DNA of 64,000 nucleotides from Streptomyces sp. TRM49041 (GTDB taxonomy: Bacteria > Actinomycetota > Actinomycetes > Streptomycetales > Streptomycetaceae), in contig NZ_VSRY01000158.1 of NCBI RefSeq assembly GCF_008271805.1, positions 124,001-188,000 on the forward strand. The letters are read 5' to 3'. The position numbers were made by a program, and so were the translations under genes. Positions 1 through 9,034 of the stretch are shown here, piece by piece; position 1 is the stretch's first letter, and each line of letters starts with the position of its first letter. The notes below the pieces were generated by a model, which saw only the letters and a program-made list of their open reading frames with translations, had not been told where the DNA came from and did not search any database.

Positions 1-567
1 GAGGGCGGCCCCTGGCAGTCCACGGTCGGTGCCGATCTGCACGGCCGACGGCTCGGACTGCTCGGCCTGGGAAAGATCGGCGGCCTGGTGGCCCGGGTGG
101 GCCTCGCCTTCGGCATGGAGGTGGTGGCCTGGAGCCAGAACCTCACCAAGGAGCGCGCCGACGAGGTGGGCGTGCAGCTCGCCGCCTCCAAGGAGGAGTT
201 GCTGGAGAGCGGCGACTTCGTCTCCGTGCACCTGAAGCTGAGCGACCGCACCAGGGGCCTGCTCGGAGCCCCGGAACTGGCCTTGATGAAGCCGTCCGCC
301 TATCTGGTCAACACCTCCCGGGCGGCCATCGTCGACCAGGACGCCCTGCTCGCCGCGCTGCGCGAGGACCGGATCGCCGGGGCCGGGGTCGACGTGTTCG
401 ACATCGAGCCGCTGCCCGCCGACCACCCGATGCGCTCGGCGCCCCGCCTCCTCGCGACCCCGCACCTCGGCTATGTGTCCGAGAACAACTACCGCACCTA
501 CTACGGCCAGGCCGTCGAGGACATCCAGGCGTTCCTCGGGGGTTCGCCCGTACGCCTGCTCGGCTGA
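1..567 (+). CDS. D-2-hydroxyacid dehydrogenase, 5'-truncated by window edge
   Basis: The visible 188 residues are the C-terminal part of an NAD(P)-dependent D-isomer 2-hydroxyacid dehydrogenase (phosphoglycerate/glyoxylate reductase fold). The dinucleotide-binding loop LGLGKIG lies near visible residues 21-27. The expected catalytic Arg (NTSRA), Glu (FDIEPLP) and His (TPHLGY) follow in the right order. The start lies before base 1. The enzyme would interconvert a 2-keto acid and a D-2-hydroxy acid. About 105 bases separate it from the next gene on the same strand, so it is probably the leading part of the biosynthetic operon. The substrate cannot be deduced. Confidence 0.9.
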   Translation, partial: EGGPWQSTVGADLHGRRLGLLGLGKIGGLVARVGLAFGMEVVAWSQNLTKERADEVGVQLAASKEELLESGDFVSVHLKLSDRTRGLLGAPELALMKPSAYLVNTSRAAIVDQDALLAALREDRIAGAGVDVFDIEPLPADHPMRSAPRLLATPHLGYVSENNYRTYYGQAVEDIQAFLGGSPVRLLG

Positions 568-672
568 CGCCTGCTCGGCTGACGCCGCCTCGGCCTACGC
601 CGTCCCGGCTGACGCCGGCGGGCCGTCCGGTGCCGGACCCCAAGCCCGTACACCTGCCGCATTGGAGATCAC

Positions 673-2025
673 GTGAGCCCGAAACGCCGCATGATGAAGC
701 TCGGCGCGTTCCTGCCCGCGCCGGGCCACCACATCGCCGCCTGGCGTCATCCCCACGCGCGTCCGGACGGAGGACTCGACTTCGACTACTACCGCTCGCT
801 GGTGCGGACCGCCGAGCGTGGCAAGTTCGACATGATCTTCCTGTCCGACGGGGCCGGGGTCCGCACCAAGTACCGGGACGCGGACGAACTGAGCCGTCAG
901 GGCCGCATGGTGCACTTCGAGCCGCTGACGCTGCTGTCGGCGCTGGCCGTGCACACCACCCACATAGGACTGACGGCCACCGCTTCCACGACGTACAACG
1001 AACCGTTCACGGTGGCCCGCCAGTTCGCCTCGCTCGACCATCTCAGCGGGGGCCGGTCCGGCTGGAACGTCGTCACCTCGGCGACCGACGCGGAGGCGCG
1101 GAACTTCAATCTGGACCGGCAGCCGGAGCACGCGGCGCGCTACCACCGGGCGCGGGAGTTCATGGACGTCGTCACCGGGCTGTGGGACAGCTGGGAGGAC
1201 GACGCCTTCCTGTACGACAAGGAGAGCGGGCGTTTCTTCGACCCGGAGAAGCTGCACATCCTCGGGCACCGGGGCGAGCACTTCCAGGTGCGCGGCCCGC
1301 TCAATGTGGCCCGGCCGCCGCAGGGTCACCCGGTGATCGTGCAGGCCGGGTCGTCCCCCGACGGCCAGGACTTCGCCGCGGCCTGGGCCGAAGTCGTCTT
1401 CACCGTCCAGCAGACCCTGGACCAGGCGCAGACCTACTACCGCGGGCTGAAGAAGCAGGTCGCCGACCACGGCCGCGACCCCGACCAGGTGAAGATCCTG
1501 CCCGGCGCGTTCATCGTGGTCGGCCGCACCCTGGCCGAGGCCGAGGACAAGTACGCCACCCTGCAGAGCCTGGTCGACCCGGTCGTCGGGCTCGGCATGC
1601 TCTCGTACCAGCTCGGCATGGTCGACATCTCCGGGTACCCGCTGGACGGCCCGCTGCCCGAGCTGCCGCCCACCGAGGGCTCCACCGGCAAGCAGCAGAT
1701 GATCTACGAGCAGGCCCGCCGGCAGGGCCTCACCATCCGGGAGCTGTACCTGTCCGTGGCGGCCGGCCGCGGCCACCGCTTCCTCCTCGGCACGGCGGAG
1801 ACCATCGCGGACGAGCTGGAGGACTGGTTCGTCAACGAGGCCGCCGACGGCTTCAACATCATGCCCGACTACCACCCGGACGGCCTGGACGCCATCGTCG
1901 ACCTGCTCGTCCCCGAGCTGCAGCGACGCGGACTGATGCGCACCGAGTACGAGGGCACCACGCTCCGGGAGAACCTCGGGCTGCCCCGCCCCGCCTTCAC
2001 CACCACCGCGGGGGCCAGGCCGTGA
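673..2025 (+). CDS. LLM-class flavin monooxygenase, NtaA/SnaA/DszA type (copy 1)
   Basis: This 450-residue protein belongs to the bacterial-luciferase-like FMNH2-dependent monooxygenases of the nitrilotriacetate/DszA subfamily. Known members take reduced FMN from a separate reductase and hydroxylate at N, S or carbon next to N. Family signatures include the start MMKLGAFLPAPGHHIAAW, the segment SLDHLSGGRSGWNVVTS and the C-terminal FNIMPDYHPDGLD. The GTG start at 673 is preceded by GGAG. The next gene, a flavin reductase, overlaps its stop (GTGA), which is the expected two-component pairing. It is a paralogue of the gene at 9143-10531, with an almost identical central DNA tract (1084-1405). 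The substrate is unknown. Confidence 0.9.
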   Translation: MSPKRRMMKLGAFLPAPGHHIAAWRHPHARPDGGLDFDYYRSLVRTAERGKFDMIFLSDGAGVRTKYRDADELSRQGRMVHFEPLTLLSALAVHTTHIGLTATASTTYNEPFTVARQFASLDHLSGGRSGWNVVTSATDAEARNFNLDRQPEHAARYHRAREFMDVVTGLWDSWEDDAFLYDKESGRFFDPEKLHILGHRGEHFQVRGPLNVARPPQGHPVIVQAGSSPDGQDFAAAWAEVVFTVQQTLDQAQTYYRGLKKQVADHGRDPDQVKILPGAFIVVGRTLAEAEDKYATLQSLVDPVVGLGMLSYQLGMVDISGYPLDGPLPELPPTEGSTGKQQMIYEQARRQGLTIRELYLSVAAGRGHRFLLGTAETIADELEDWFVNEAADGFNIMPDYHPDGLDAIVDLLVPELQRRGLMRTEYEGTTLRENLGLPRPAFTTTAGARP

Positions 2026-2519
2026 CCGTCGAAGCGACGGCCCTCCGCTCCGTACTGCGGCCCCACGCGTCCGGGGTCGCGGTGCTCACCGCGCACGGCA
2101 CCGCCGGCCCCGCGGGGGTGACCATCACGTCGTTCACCTCCATCAGCGCGCGGCCGGCCCTGGTCTCCTTCGCGCTGGCCGACACCTCCAGCACCTGGGC
2201 CGCCATCAAGGACTGCGACTGGTTCGGGGTGCAGCTCCTCGGCGCGCACCAGTCCGGCCTGGCCGAGCGGTTCGCGGCCACCGGCGCAGACCGGTTCGCC
2301 CCGCCCACCGGATGGCACACCGGCCCGCACGGGGTGCCGCTGCTCGACGACTGCCTCTGCTGGCTGGTCTGCTCGCGGCACCAGCAGGTCCGGGCCGGCG
2401 ACCACCACCTCGTGGTGTGCGCCGTCGAGCACGTCAGGGAAGGGGTGCCGGGGGACAGCCTGGTCCACCTCCACGGCGGCCTCCGGCCCGTCGCCTCCTC
2501 CACGCCCGCAAGGATCTGA
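2022..2519 (+). CDS. flavin reductase (FMN-reductase-like domain)
   Basis: The 165-residue protein has the flavin reductase split-barrel fold: an LRPHASGVAVLTAH beginning, the flavin-contact segment VTITSFTSISARPALVSFAL, and GVQLLGAHQSGLAERFA. It should reduce FMN with NAD(P)H and supply FMNH2 to the LLM monooxygenases at 673-2025 and 9143-10531. It starts at a GTG overlapping the monooxygenase stop codon. It is the only flavin reductase in the cluster, so both monooxygenases may depend on it. Confidence 0.88.
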   Translation: MTVEATALRSVLRPHASGVAVLTAHGTAGPAGVTITSFTSISARPALVSFALADTSSTWAAIKDCDWFGVQLLGAHQSGLAERFAATGADRFAPPTGWHTGPHGVPLLDDCLCWLVCSRHQQVRAGDHHLVVCAVEHVREGVPGDSLVHLHGGLRPVASSTPARI

Positions 2520-2522
2520 GCC

Positions 2523-3755
2523 ATGCCCGAAGTTCTGCTGCTGTCCCGCCAGCCGCTGGCCAAGCGCCCGCTCCAGGACTGGCTGGACGACACCGCCGAC
2601 AGCATCGTCCTGGTCACCACGCCCAAGGCGGTCGAAGGCGCGGAGGACGTCCTCGCCGAGCACTTCCCGCGCCATCTGCTCGTGGACGACTACCACTCCT
2701 GGGCCGCCGAGCGGGCCGCCGAGGAGGCCGCCCGGGAGCACGGCGTCGACCTCGTCGCCAGCACCAGCGAGAGCGACGTCCTGCGGGCCGCCCGGCTGCG
2801 TGAGCGACTCGGCCTGCCCGGCCAGGACACCCGGTCCGCCCTCGCCTACCGGGACAAGGTCGTCATGAAGCGGCTGGCACGCGAGGCCGGGATCCGCGTG
2901 CCCGCGTTCGCCGCGCTCGACGGTCCGCTCGACCTGCTCGACTTCATCGACGCGGAGGGCTTCCCCGTCGTGGTGAAGCCGCGCTCCGGCGCGGGCGCCG
3001 AGGGCGTCGCGATCCTGCACACCATGGCGGACGTGACCGCCTTCCTCGACCGGCAGCGCACATCCGACGTGCCCTACCTGCCGGGCCAGTGGATGGCCGA
3101 GAGCTTCGTACGGGCCGACTTCTTCCATGTGGACGGCATCATGCGGGACGGCAGACTCGTCCACGCCTGGCCGGGCCAGTACAGCGGCGGACTCGCGGAA
3201 CGCGTACGCGACCAGACGCACGTCGGCAGCGTGCTGCTCGCCCCGGACGACGACCGCACCGCCGTACTGATGCGGTTCGCCGCCGATGTGGTCGCCGCCC
3301 TGCCCGCGGCCCCCCTGCCGCTCGCCTTCCACCTGGAGGGGTGGATCGGCGCGGACGGCGTGCCCGTGCTCTGCGAGACAGCCTGCCGGGCGGGCGGCGC
3401 CCTGATAGCCGAGGCGTACGAGCGGTCCTTCGGAATCCAGCTGGCCCGGGAGGGCCTCCGCGCCCAGTGCGGCTCCGGCCTCGCCCTCGCGCACCAGCCG
3501 GCCGCCCCCGCCACCGCGCTGGGCTGGGTGCTCCTCCCGCCCGGGCACGGCACATTCGTACCGCCGGCGGAGCCGTGCCCGGTCCCGGGATCGGAAGTGA
3601 CGCCGCTGCTGGAGGCCGGGACGCGGCGGCAGGGCGTGGAGCATGTGGCCGACGCCGCGGCCCGCGCGTTCGTCGGCGCGGGGACGGCAGAGGAGGTCCG
3701 CAAGCGGTTGGCCGACCTCCTGGACTGGTGGTACGCGACCGCCGAATGGCGCTAG
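2523..3755 (+). CDS. ATP-grasp carboxylate-amine ligase (type A, copy 1)
   Basis: This 410-residue ATP-grasp enzyme would activate a carboxylate as an acyl phosphate and join it to an amine. The ATP-binding signature is FPVVVKPRSGAGAEGV near residues 148-163, and the metal-binding C-terminal segment is PVLCETACRAGG. It lies 3 bases after the flavin reductase stop, in the same operon. The segment SDVLRAARLRERLGLPGQD closely matches SEGDVLRAARLRELLGVPGQ in the enzyme at 7713-8939, so these two form one subtype. No carrier protein or NRPS is nearby, which favours free-standing amide bond formation. The substrate is not predictable. Confidence 0.87.
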   Translation: MPEVLLLSRQPLAKRPLQDWLDDTADSIVLVTTPKAVEGAEDVLAEHFPRHLLVDDYHSWAAERAAEEAAREHGVDLVASTSESDVLRAARLRERLGLPGQDTRSALAYRDKVVMKRLAREAGIRVPAFAALDGPLDLLDFIDAEGFPVVVKPRSGAGAEGVAILHTMADVTAFLDRQRTSDVPYLPGQWMAESFVRADFFHVDGIMRDGRLVHAWPGQYSGGLAERVRDQTHVGSVLLAPDDDRTAVLMRFAADVVAALPAAPLPLAFHLEGWIGADGVPVLCETACRAGGALIAEAYERSFGIQLAREGLRAQCGSGLALAHQPAAPATALGWVLLPPGHGTFVPPAEPCPVPGSEVTPLLEAGTRRQGVEHVADAAARAFVGAGTAEEVRKRLADLLDWWYATAEWR

Positions 3756-3774
3756 AGAGCGGAGATGAGCTGTC

Positions 3775-5031
3775 ATGTCTGAGCACGTACTGGTCGTCGG
3801 CACCGGCCGCGACTTCCCGGACCGGCTGCGCCGAGCCGTGCCCGGCACCGAGACATCGGTGATCGTCCAGCTGGACTACATCGGAAAGGTCCGCGAACCC
3901 GGTGGCAACGCCCGGGTCATCGGCGTCCGGGGCGACGCCCCCGACCAGGAGTGGATCGACCTGGCCGCGGCCGCGCACGCCCGTCATCCCTTCACCCGGA
4001 TAGCCACCTTCGGCGAACGGGACCAGGACCGGTACGCGGCGATCGGCGAGGCACTCGGCCTGGCCTGCCACCGCGTGGACACGGTCGCCCTGGTCCACGA
4101 CAAGGAGGCCATGCGGGCCCGGCTGCGCGAGGCGGGCGTCGACTCCACCGCGCACGCCCGTGTCGCCGGCCCGGACGGACTGCGGGCCTTCGTACAGGAG
4201 CACGGCACGCCCTGCGTGGTGAAGCCGATCTCCGGCTCGGGCAGCGCCGGGGTCGCCAGGGTGACCCACGAGAGCGAGCTGGCCGAGGCGTTCGAGCAGG
4301 CCGGCGGCAGCTATCTGGGCCTGTCCAACTCGGGCGTCCTGGTCGAGGAGTTCCACGCGGGACCGCAGTTCAGCGTCGAGGCGTTCTCCGAGCTGGGCGA
4401 GCACCAGGTGGTGGCCGTCACCCGCAAGTTCTCGGACCCGGCGACCTTCGTCGAACTCGGCCATGTGACACCTGCGGGACTTCCCGCCGAGCGGCTGCGG
4501 GAGATCGAGGCGTATGTGGGGCGCGTACTGGACGCCCTCGGTGTCGAGTTCGGCCCCACCCACACCGAGATCGTCCTGGGCGACGCGGGTCCCCGGGTGA
4601 TCGAGACGCACGTCCGGATGGGCGGCGACCTGATACCCGCCCTGACGCTCGACGCGACGGGCGTCGACCTCGACGACTGCGCCGTGCGGCAGACGCTCGG
4701 CGAGAAGGTCCTGCCGGGCGTCCGCGCAACGCTCGCCGAGCCGCGGGAGCCGCGCCACGCGGCGATCTGGTTCGCGGCCCTCGGCGTGTCCGGGGTGCTC
4801 GGCGACGTGACGGGGCTCGACGAGGCACGTGCCACCCCCGGCGTGACCGAGGTGACCGTGCTGGCCCGCCCCGGCTCCGAGGTCGGTCCGCTCAAGTCGT
4901 CCGAGTCACGGGTCGCCTGTGCGCGGGCCGTCGCGCCGACCGCGGACGAGGCCGTGGACGCCGTGCGGGCCGCCGTGGGCCACCTGGAGTTCCAGCTGCG
5001 GGTACGCGGCGCGGGCGGTCCGACGGTATGA
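3775..5031 (+). CDS. ATP-grasp carboxylate-amine ligase (type B, copy 1)
   Basis: The 418-residue protein is an ATP-grasp ligase with TPCVVKPISGSGSAGVA as the nucleotide-binding loop and a C-terminal metal site FGPTHTEI...VIETHVRMGGD. Its C-terminal arrangement (E-T/S-H-x-R-x-GGD) matches the ligase at 18079-19344, not its direct neighbour, so the cluster has two type A and two type B enzymes. The start codon has GGAG about 10 bases upstream. It ends the first operon and converges on the response regulator gene, with a strong hairpin at 5063-5090 between them. Confidence 0.87.
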   Translation: MSEHVLVVGTGRDFPDRLRRAVPGTETSVIVQLDYIGKVREPGGNARVIGVRGDAPDQEWIDLAAAAHARHPFTRIATFGERDQDRYAAIGEALGLACHRVDTVALVHDKEAMRARLREAGVDSTAHARVAGPDGLRAFVQEHGTPCVVKPISGSGSAGVARVTHESELAEAFEQAGGSYLGLSNSGVLVEEFHAGPQFSVEAFSELGEHQVVAVTRKFSDPATFVELGHVTPAGLPAERLREIEAYVGRVLDALGVEFGPTHTEIVLGDAGPRVIETHVRMGGDLIPALTLDATGVDLDDCAVRQTLGEKVLPGVRATLAEPREPRHAAIWFAALGVSGVLGDVTGLDEARATPGVTEVTVLARPGSEVGPLKSSESRVACARAVAPTADEAVDAVRAAVGHLEFQLRVRGAGGPTV

Positions 5032-5062
5032 GCCGCCGCGCCGCCCCGCGCGCCGCCTCGCG

Positions 5063-5090
5063 CGCCGCCGCGCACGCTGCCGCGGCGGCG
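5063..5090. terminator. hairpin between convergent genes
   Basis: Perfect 10-bp arms (CGCCGCCGCG and CGCGGCGGCG) flank an 8-base loop between the stop of the plus-strand ligase and the stop of the minus-strand response regulator. There is no U-tract, which is common in Streptomyces. It probably works as a bidirectional terminator. Confidence 0.5.
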
Positions 5091-5096
5091 GCGGTG

Positions 5097-5765
5097 TCAC
5101 GCGCTGGAGTAGTGGTGTTCGGGGCGGCCGCTGTCCCCGTACTTCAGCGTGAGGCGCAGTCTGCCCGTCTCCTCCAGGTACTTGAGGTACCGCTGCGCGG
5201 TGGACCGGCTGACCCGCGCCTGTTCCGACACCTCGTGCGCCGAGACCGGCTGGCCGGTCCGGGACACGATCTGCCGGATCAGTTCGGCGGTCCGCTCCGT
5301 GTATCCCTTGGGCATGGGGTTCACGGTGGACGAGGTGCGCAGGGTGCCGAGGATGCGGTCGATCCGGTCCTGGTCCATCTCGACGTCGCCGAGGGAGCCG
5401 CGTAACTGCGCGTACGCCTCCAGCTTGGTGCGCAGCGCGTCGGGAGTGAACGGCTTCACGATGTACTGGAGGACCCCGGCGCGCAGGGCCTCCTGGACCG
5501 AGGCGGGCCGCCGGTCCGCCGTCACCATGATCACGTCGATGTCCCGGCTGAGCCGGCGCAGCCGGCGGGTGAGGCACAGTCCGCTCTCGTCCGGCAGGTA
5601 GTGGTCGAGCAGGATCAGATCGATGCCACCCCGTTCGACGGTGCTGAGCGCCGTGGCCGCCGTGTGCGCCGTGGCCGCCACATGGAAGCCGGGGACCTTC
5701 GAGACATAGCGTGCGTTGATCTCCGCGACGTAGAAGTCGTCGTCCACGACGAGTACTTCGATCAC
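5097..5765 (-). CDS. response regulator, CitB/DcuR family
   Basis: The 222-residue protein has an N-terminal receiver domain (acidic pair in EVLVVDDDFY, phospho-acceptor Asp in LILLDHYLPDESG, conserved Lys in VKPF) and a C-terminal winged helix-turn-helix region (VSAHEVSEQARVSRSTAQRY). This is the layout of DpiA/CitB/DcuR regulators of di- and tricarboxylate metabolism. The GTG start at 5765 overlaps the stop of the upstream kinase gene by four bases (GTGA), so the pair is translationally coupled. As the only regulator inside the cluster, it is a plausible controller of the pathway. Confidence 0.85.
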   Translation of the reverse strand: MIEVLVVDDDFYVAEINARYVSKVPGFHVAATAHTAATALSTVERGGIDLILLDHYLPDESGLCLTRRLRRLSRDIDVIMVTADRRPASVQEALRAGVLQYIVKPFTPDALRTKLEAYAQLRGSLGDVEMDQDRIDRILGTLRTSSTVNPMPKGYTERTAELIRQIVSRTGQPVSAHEVSEQARVSRSTAQRYLKYLEETGRLRLTLKYGDSGRPEHHYSSA

Positions 5766-6424
5766 GAGGCACGCCGTTCGGTGCCGCGCGGCCGCGAGGG
5801 CAGCCGTACGGTGAAGGCCGCGCCGCCGCCCTCCCGGGCGGCCACCGTCGCCGTTCCGCCCCGGTGTTCGGCGACGCTCCGGACGAGGGCGAGGCCGAGG
5901 CCGCCGTGCCGGCTGTCCGTGTGCCGCTTGGTGGACGCGCCGCTGCCGAAGATCCACCGACGGCTCCCCGGTGGTACCCCGGGTCCGTTGTCCGTGACGC
6001 GTATCTCGACGACCGTGTCCTCCCCGTTCCCGTCGTGCTCCTCGCCCTCCTCGCGGAGTTCCACCTCGATCCACGGCTCGCCGTGGGAGTGTTCGAGGAC
6101 CGCGTCGAGCGCGTTGTCGATGAGATTGCCGAGGACCGTGAGCAGGTCGTCCGGGCGGGCCGGGCCCTGGCGGAGAGCCGATTCTTCACCCAGGCGCAGC
6201 CGTACCCCCTGCCGCGCGGCCGTCAGGGTCTTTCCGACCAGCAGTGCCCGGAGCAGCGGCTGTTCCACCCGTGAGAGGGGCGGTTCCGGGTCCGTCCCGT
6301 CGTGCTCGGCGAGTTCCAGCAGACCGACGAGCGTATGCAATGCGTTCCGACGTTCGTGCCTCCGGATATGGTCCGCGTCGCTGTCCTGCGGCCCGGCTCG
6401 GAGCACACGTGTGCATTCAGTCAT
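5762..6424 (-). CDS. sensorless histidine kinase, DcuS/CitA type core only
   Basis: The 220-residue protein has the CitA/DcuS-type phosphoacceptor helix (HERRNALHTLVGLLEL), an N-box (GNLIDNALDA), and ATP-lid glycine boxes (DNGPGV, HGGLGLALV). Family members are normally about 500-550 residues, with a periplasmic PAS sensor, two membrane helices and a cytoplasmic PAS. None of those are present: no hydrophobic segment precedes the H-box, and the protein starts about 20 residues before it. It should be a soluble kinase that phosphorylates the partner at 5097-5765, with the signal coming from another protein or metabolite. A lost 5' half is possible, but no kinase-like sequence was seen in 6425-6650. 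Confidence 0.78.
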   Translation of the reverse strand: MTECTRVLRAGPQDSDADHIRRHERRNALHTLVGLLELAEHDGTDPEPPLSRVEQPLLRALLVGKTLTAARQGVRLRLGEESALRQGPARPDDLLTVLGNLIDNALDAVLEHSHGEPWIEVELREEGEEHDGNGEDTVVEIRVTDNGPGVPPGSRRWIFGSGASTKRHTDSRHGGLGLALVRSVAEHRGGTATVAAREGGGAAFTVRLPSRPRGTERRAS

Positions 6425-6559
6425 GAGAACCCCCGTACTTGTTCCATCCGTCGCGGCGGACAGAGGTGGTCTCCCATGCCCGCCCGGGACTTATTGATCC
6501 CGATCACAGTGACGGCGGCAAGAACTTCTCGGCAAAGAGATATTCCTTTGCACAAGATT

Positions 6560-6571
6560 TACCCGCGGGTA
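6560..6571. promoter_or_regulatory. 12-bp perfect palindrome upstream of kinase-regulator pair
   Basis: TACCCGCGGGTA is a perfect palindrome in the AT-richer 226-base gap between the PanE-like gene and the kinase gene. Its position, about 136 bases upstream of the kinase start, fits an operator. The binding protein is unknown and the call rests only on symmetry and place. Confidence 0.3.
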
Positions 6572-6650
6572 GTTTCGGGAGAATTACAGACAGCGACGCA
6601 TGTGTCGGGCGGTGAAGTGACGTGCGGGCGGCCGATGGAGGGCCCTCCGG

Positions 6651-7664
6651 TTACGGCAGTGTGCCGACCAGGTGCAGGACGTCCTCGGCGGCCACGCCGC
6701 CGGGTGCCCGACGGTCCCGCGCCGACGCCTTCGCCAGGCGCAGCAGGGCCTCGTTGACCGGAGTCGGCACCCCGTGGGTCCGCCCCAGCAGGACGAACTC
6801 CCCGTTGAGGTACTCCGCTTCGATCGAGCCGGCGCCGCGGGCGAGGCTCTGCCAGGTGGAGCCGAGCGCCTTCTCCCCGGTCCCCTCGCCGGGCAGCGGC
6901 CGTGCCTCCACGGCTCCGGTGCGCAGCGCGGCCAGCTCGTCGGCGTCGGCGTAGCCGATCCCGGCCGCCCGGAGGGCCGCGACCCCCTCGGCCCTGGCCA
7001 GCCCGGCCAGGGCGGCGGCCCGGCTGCCGGGCCGTACGGCGCCGCAGAGGGCCTCCACGGTCTGGGTGAGATTGCCCAGCAGCTTCCCGTACTTCCAGCG
7101 CATCACATCCGGTACGACCGGCGCGCGGAACACGGACCTCTCCAGCCCGGCGGCGATCGCTCGGGCCGTCGTGTCGTCCCCCGACGGGTAGCGGCCGAGG
7201 ACGAGCGCACCGGTGTACGGGCCGCAGGCCGCGGTGACCTCGCCGGGCCGCAGGAACGCGGCGGGCAGCACCACGCACATGCCGTAGACCTGGCGGAAGG
7301 CGCGCAGCGCGAGCCGCTCGTTCTCCACGCCGTTCTGGGCGCAGACCAGCGGCAGCGACTCGCCGGCCGTGGTGGCGTCGGCGACGGGGCGGTCTGCCCA
7401 CGCGTCCAGAGCGGCCCCGGTGTGCTGGGTCTTCACGGCCAGGATCAGCACATCGTCGGGGCGGAGCTCGACGCCCTCCGGCCCGTCGGCCACCGGTACG
7501 GGCAGGCTCCGCGTCCCCTCGGGGGTGGTGAACCGGAGCCCTCCGTCTCGCAGCGCGGTGTGGTGGTCGCCGCGGGCCACCAGGACGACGTCATGGCCGC
7601 TCTCGAAGAGCCGCCCGCCGATGGAACCCCCGACCGCACCGGCCCCGATGACGATGTAACGCAT
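6651..7664 (-). CDS. 2-dehydropantoate 2-reductase-like (PanE/ApbA family)
   Basis: The 337-residue protein begins with the NADP-binding motif MRYIVIGAGAVGGSIGGRL and has the family segments ILAVKTQHTGAAL and CAQNGVENE. The C-terminal helical domain includes MRWKYGKLLGNL (catalytic-type Lys) and GSTWQSLARGAGSIEAEYLNG. PanE reduces ketopantoate to pantoate with NADPH. It lies in a pathway cluster that also has a PanB-like enzyme (11704-12672), which suggests a paired hydroxymethylation-reduction of a branched 2-keto acid, not vitamin B5 synthesis. It follows the ATP-grasp gene at 7713-8939 by 48 bases and probably shares its transcript. Confidence 0.85.
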   Translation of the reverse strand: MRYIVIGAGAVGGSIGGRLFESGHDVVLVARGDHHTALRDGGLRFTTPEGTRSLPVPVADGPEGVELRPDDVLILAVKTQHTGAALDAWADRPVADATTAGESLPLVCAQNGVENERLALRAFRQVYGMCVVLPAAFLRPGEVTAACGPYTGALVLGRYPSGDDTTARAIAAGLERSVFRAPVVPDVMRWKYGKLLGNLTQTVEALCGAVRPGSRAAALAGLARAEGVAALRAAGIGYADADELAALRTGAVEARPLPGEGTGEKALGSTWQSLARGAGSIEAEYLNGEFVLLGRTHGVPTPVNEALLRLAKASARDRRAPGGVAAEDVLHLVGTLP

Positions 7665-7712
7665 TCCGACCTCATTCTCCCGCGACTTCTCCCGCGACGG
7701 GCCCGCCCGCCG

Positions 7713-8939
7713 TCAGCTCTCCCACCGGACCCCTGCCGCGTACCACTCGGCGAGCTCGCCCACGCGGTGCTCCACCTCGGCGGCGTCCGCCCCGGTCACC
7801 ACGTAACCGGCCAGGTACACACCGGACTTCTCCCCGCCACCGTACGTCGTGCCGATCCTCCCGCGCTGCCGTTGCTCGGCGACGAACGGCGGCGGGGACT
7901 GCGGCAGCGCCGCCAGCGTCCCGGCCTCCGGGTAGAAGACCACCCACCCCGCAGTCGGCTGCGTCCGTCCCGGCGCGGCGCCGCTCACCTCGCGTACGGG
8001 GTGGGGAACCGGGCTCACCTGGGCCAGGAACCACTCCTTGTCAAGGTCGAAACCGGTCGCGCTGCGGATGGCGGCGGTGGTGAGCGCGCCCCCGGTGCGG
8101 CTGGCCACCTCGCAGAGCACCAGCTCGTCGCCGGGGGTGTGGAACACCTCCAGGTGGAAGGTGGTGCAGTCCGGCGTCGGCAGCCGGTCGAGCACCCGCC
8201 GGGCGTACGCGATCAGCCGCGGCACCAGCGGGTCGTCACGGGTCAGCTGCACCGACCCCAGGTGACTGCCCGCGCGGAACGAGAGGCAGTCGTTCAGATA
8301 GCGCGACACGAACACGGCGGGCACCGCGCCCCCGTGGACCAGGCCGTCCACCACGTACATGGTGCCCTCGACGAACCGCTCCACCTCCGCGTGCTCGGGC
8401 AGCCCCGCCTCGAACAGGGCGGCCAGGTCCCCGGGGCCGCGCAGCACATGGGTCCCGGTCGAGCCCGAGCCGAAGGCGGGCTTCACCACCACCGGGTAGC
8501 CGTGCTCGCGGACGAACCCGAACAGGTCCATCGGGATCCGCACCGGCGCGAACTCGGGCACCAGGACACCCCGCTCCCGCAGCAGCGACTTCATCAGCAC
8601 CTTGTCCCGGAACGCGATCGCGCTGCGCCAGTCCTGGCCCGGCACCCCGAGCAGCTCGCGCAGCCGCGCCGCACGCAGCACGTCGCCCTCCGAGCGGGCC
8701 ACCACGGCGGCCGGCGGAACGGGGTGCGCAGCCTCCAGCGCGGCCCGCTCCACCGCGCCGCTCGTGGCGTATCCGTCGAATGCGCGCGCCCCGGCCATGT
8801 GCGCGTACTGCGAATACCGGCCGCTGTTCACCAACAGATATGGCTGGATTCCTGCGTCGGCCGCCCATTTGTCGTACGGGGTGTCGGCGTAGTCGCTGTC
8901 GACAAAAACGAGAACGCCGCGCTCGTCCGCCGTATTCAC
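7713..8939 (-). CDS. ATP-grasp carboxylate-amine ligase (type A, copy 2)
   Basis: The 408-residue protein is an ATP-grasp ligase with YPVVVKPAFGSGSTGTHVL as its nucleotide-binding loop and ELVLCEVASRTGGAL as the metal-binding end. It is most like the ligase at 2523-3755: both have the DVLRAARLRE-LLGVPGQD region and a FRDKV/YRDKV Lys-containing motif. The GTG at 8939 was chosen because GGAGGAA lies about 6 bases upstream and the protein then begins at the usual family position; no earlier start has a ribosome-binding site. It is transcribed divergently from the second operon. Confidence 0.86.
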   Translation of the reverse strand: MNTADERGVLVFVDSDYADTPYDKWAADAGIQPYLLVNSGRYSQYAHMAGARAFDGYATSGAVERAALEAAHPVPPAAVVARSEGDVLRAARLRELLGVPGQDWRSAIAFRDKVLMKSLLRERGVLVPEFAPVRIPMDLFGFVREHGYPVVVKPAFGSGSTGTHVLRGPGDLAALFEAGLPEHAEVERFVEGTMYVVDGLVHGGAVPAVFVSRYLNDCLSFRAGSHLGSVQLTRDDPLVPRLIAYARRVLDRLPTPDCTTFHLEVFHTPGDELVLCEVASRTGGALTTAAIRSATGFDLDKEWFLAQVSPVPHPVREVSGAAPGRTQPTAGWVVFYPEAGTLAALPQSPPPFVAEQRQRGRIGTTYGGGEKSGVYLAGYVVTGADAAEVEHRVGELAEWYAAGVRWES

Positions 8940-9034
8940 CGCTGTTCCTCCCCGTCCGCCGCCAGGTGTGGGCCGCCCCAGAGTAGGACGGCCGGCAGAC
9001 CGGACAAGGGTTCTGGGAAAGGCGCGGTCAGAAT

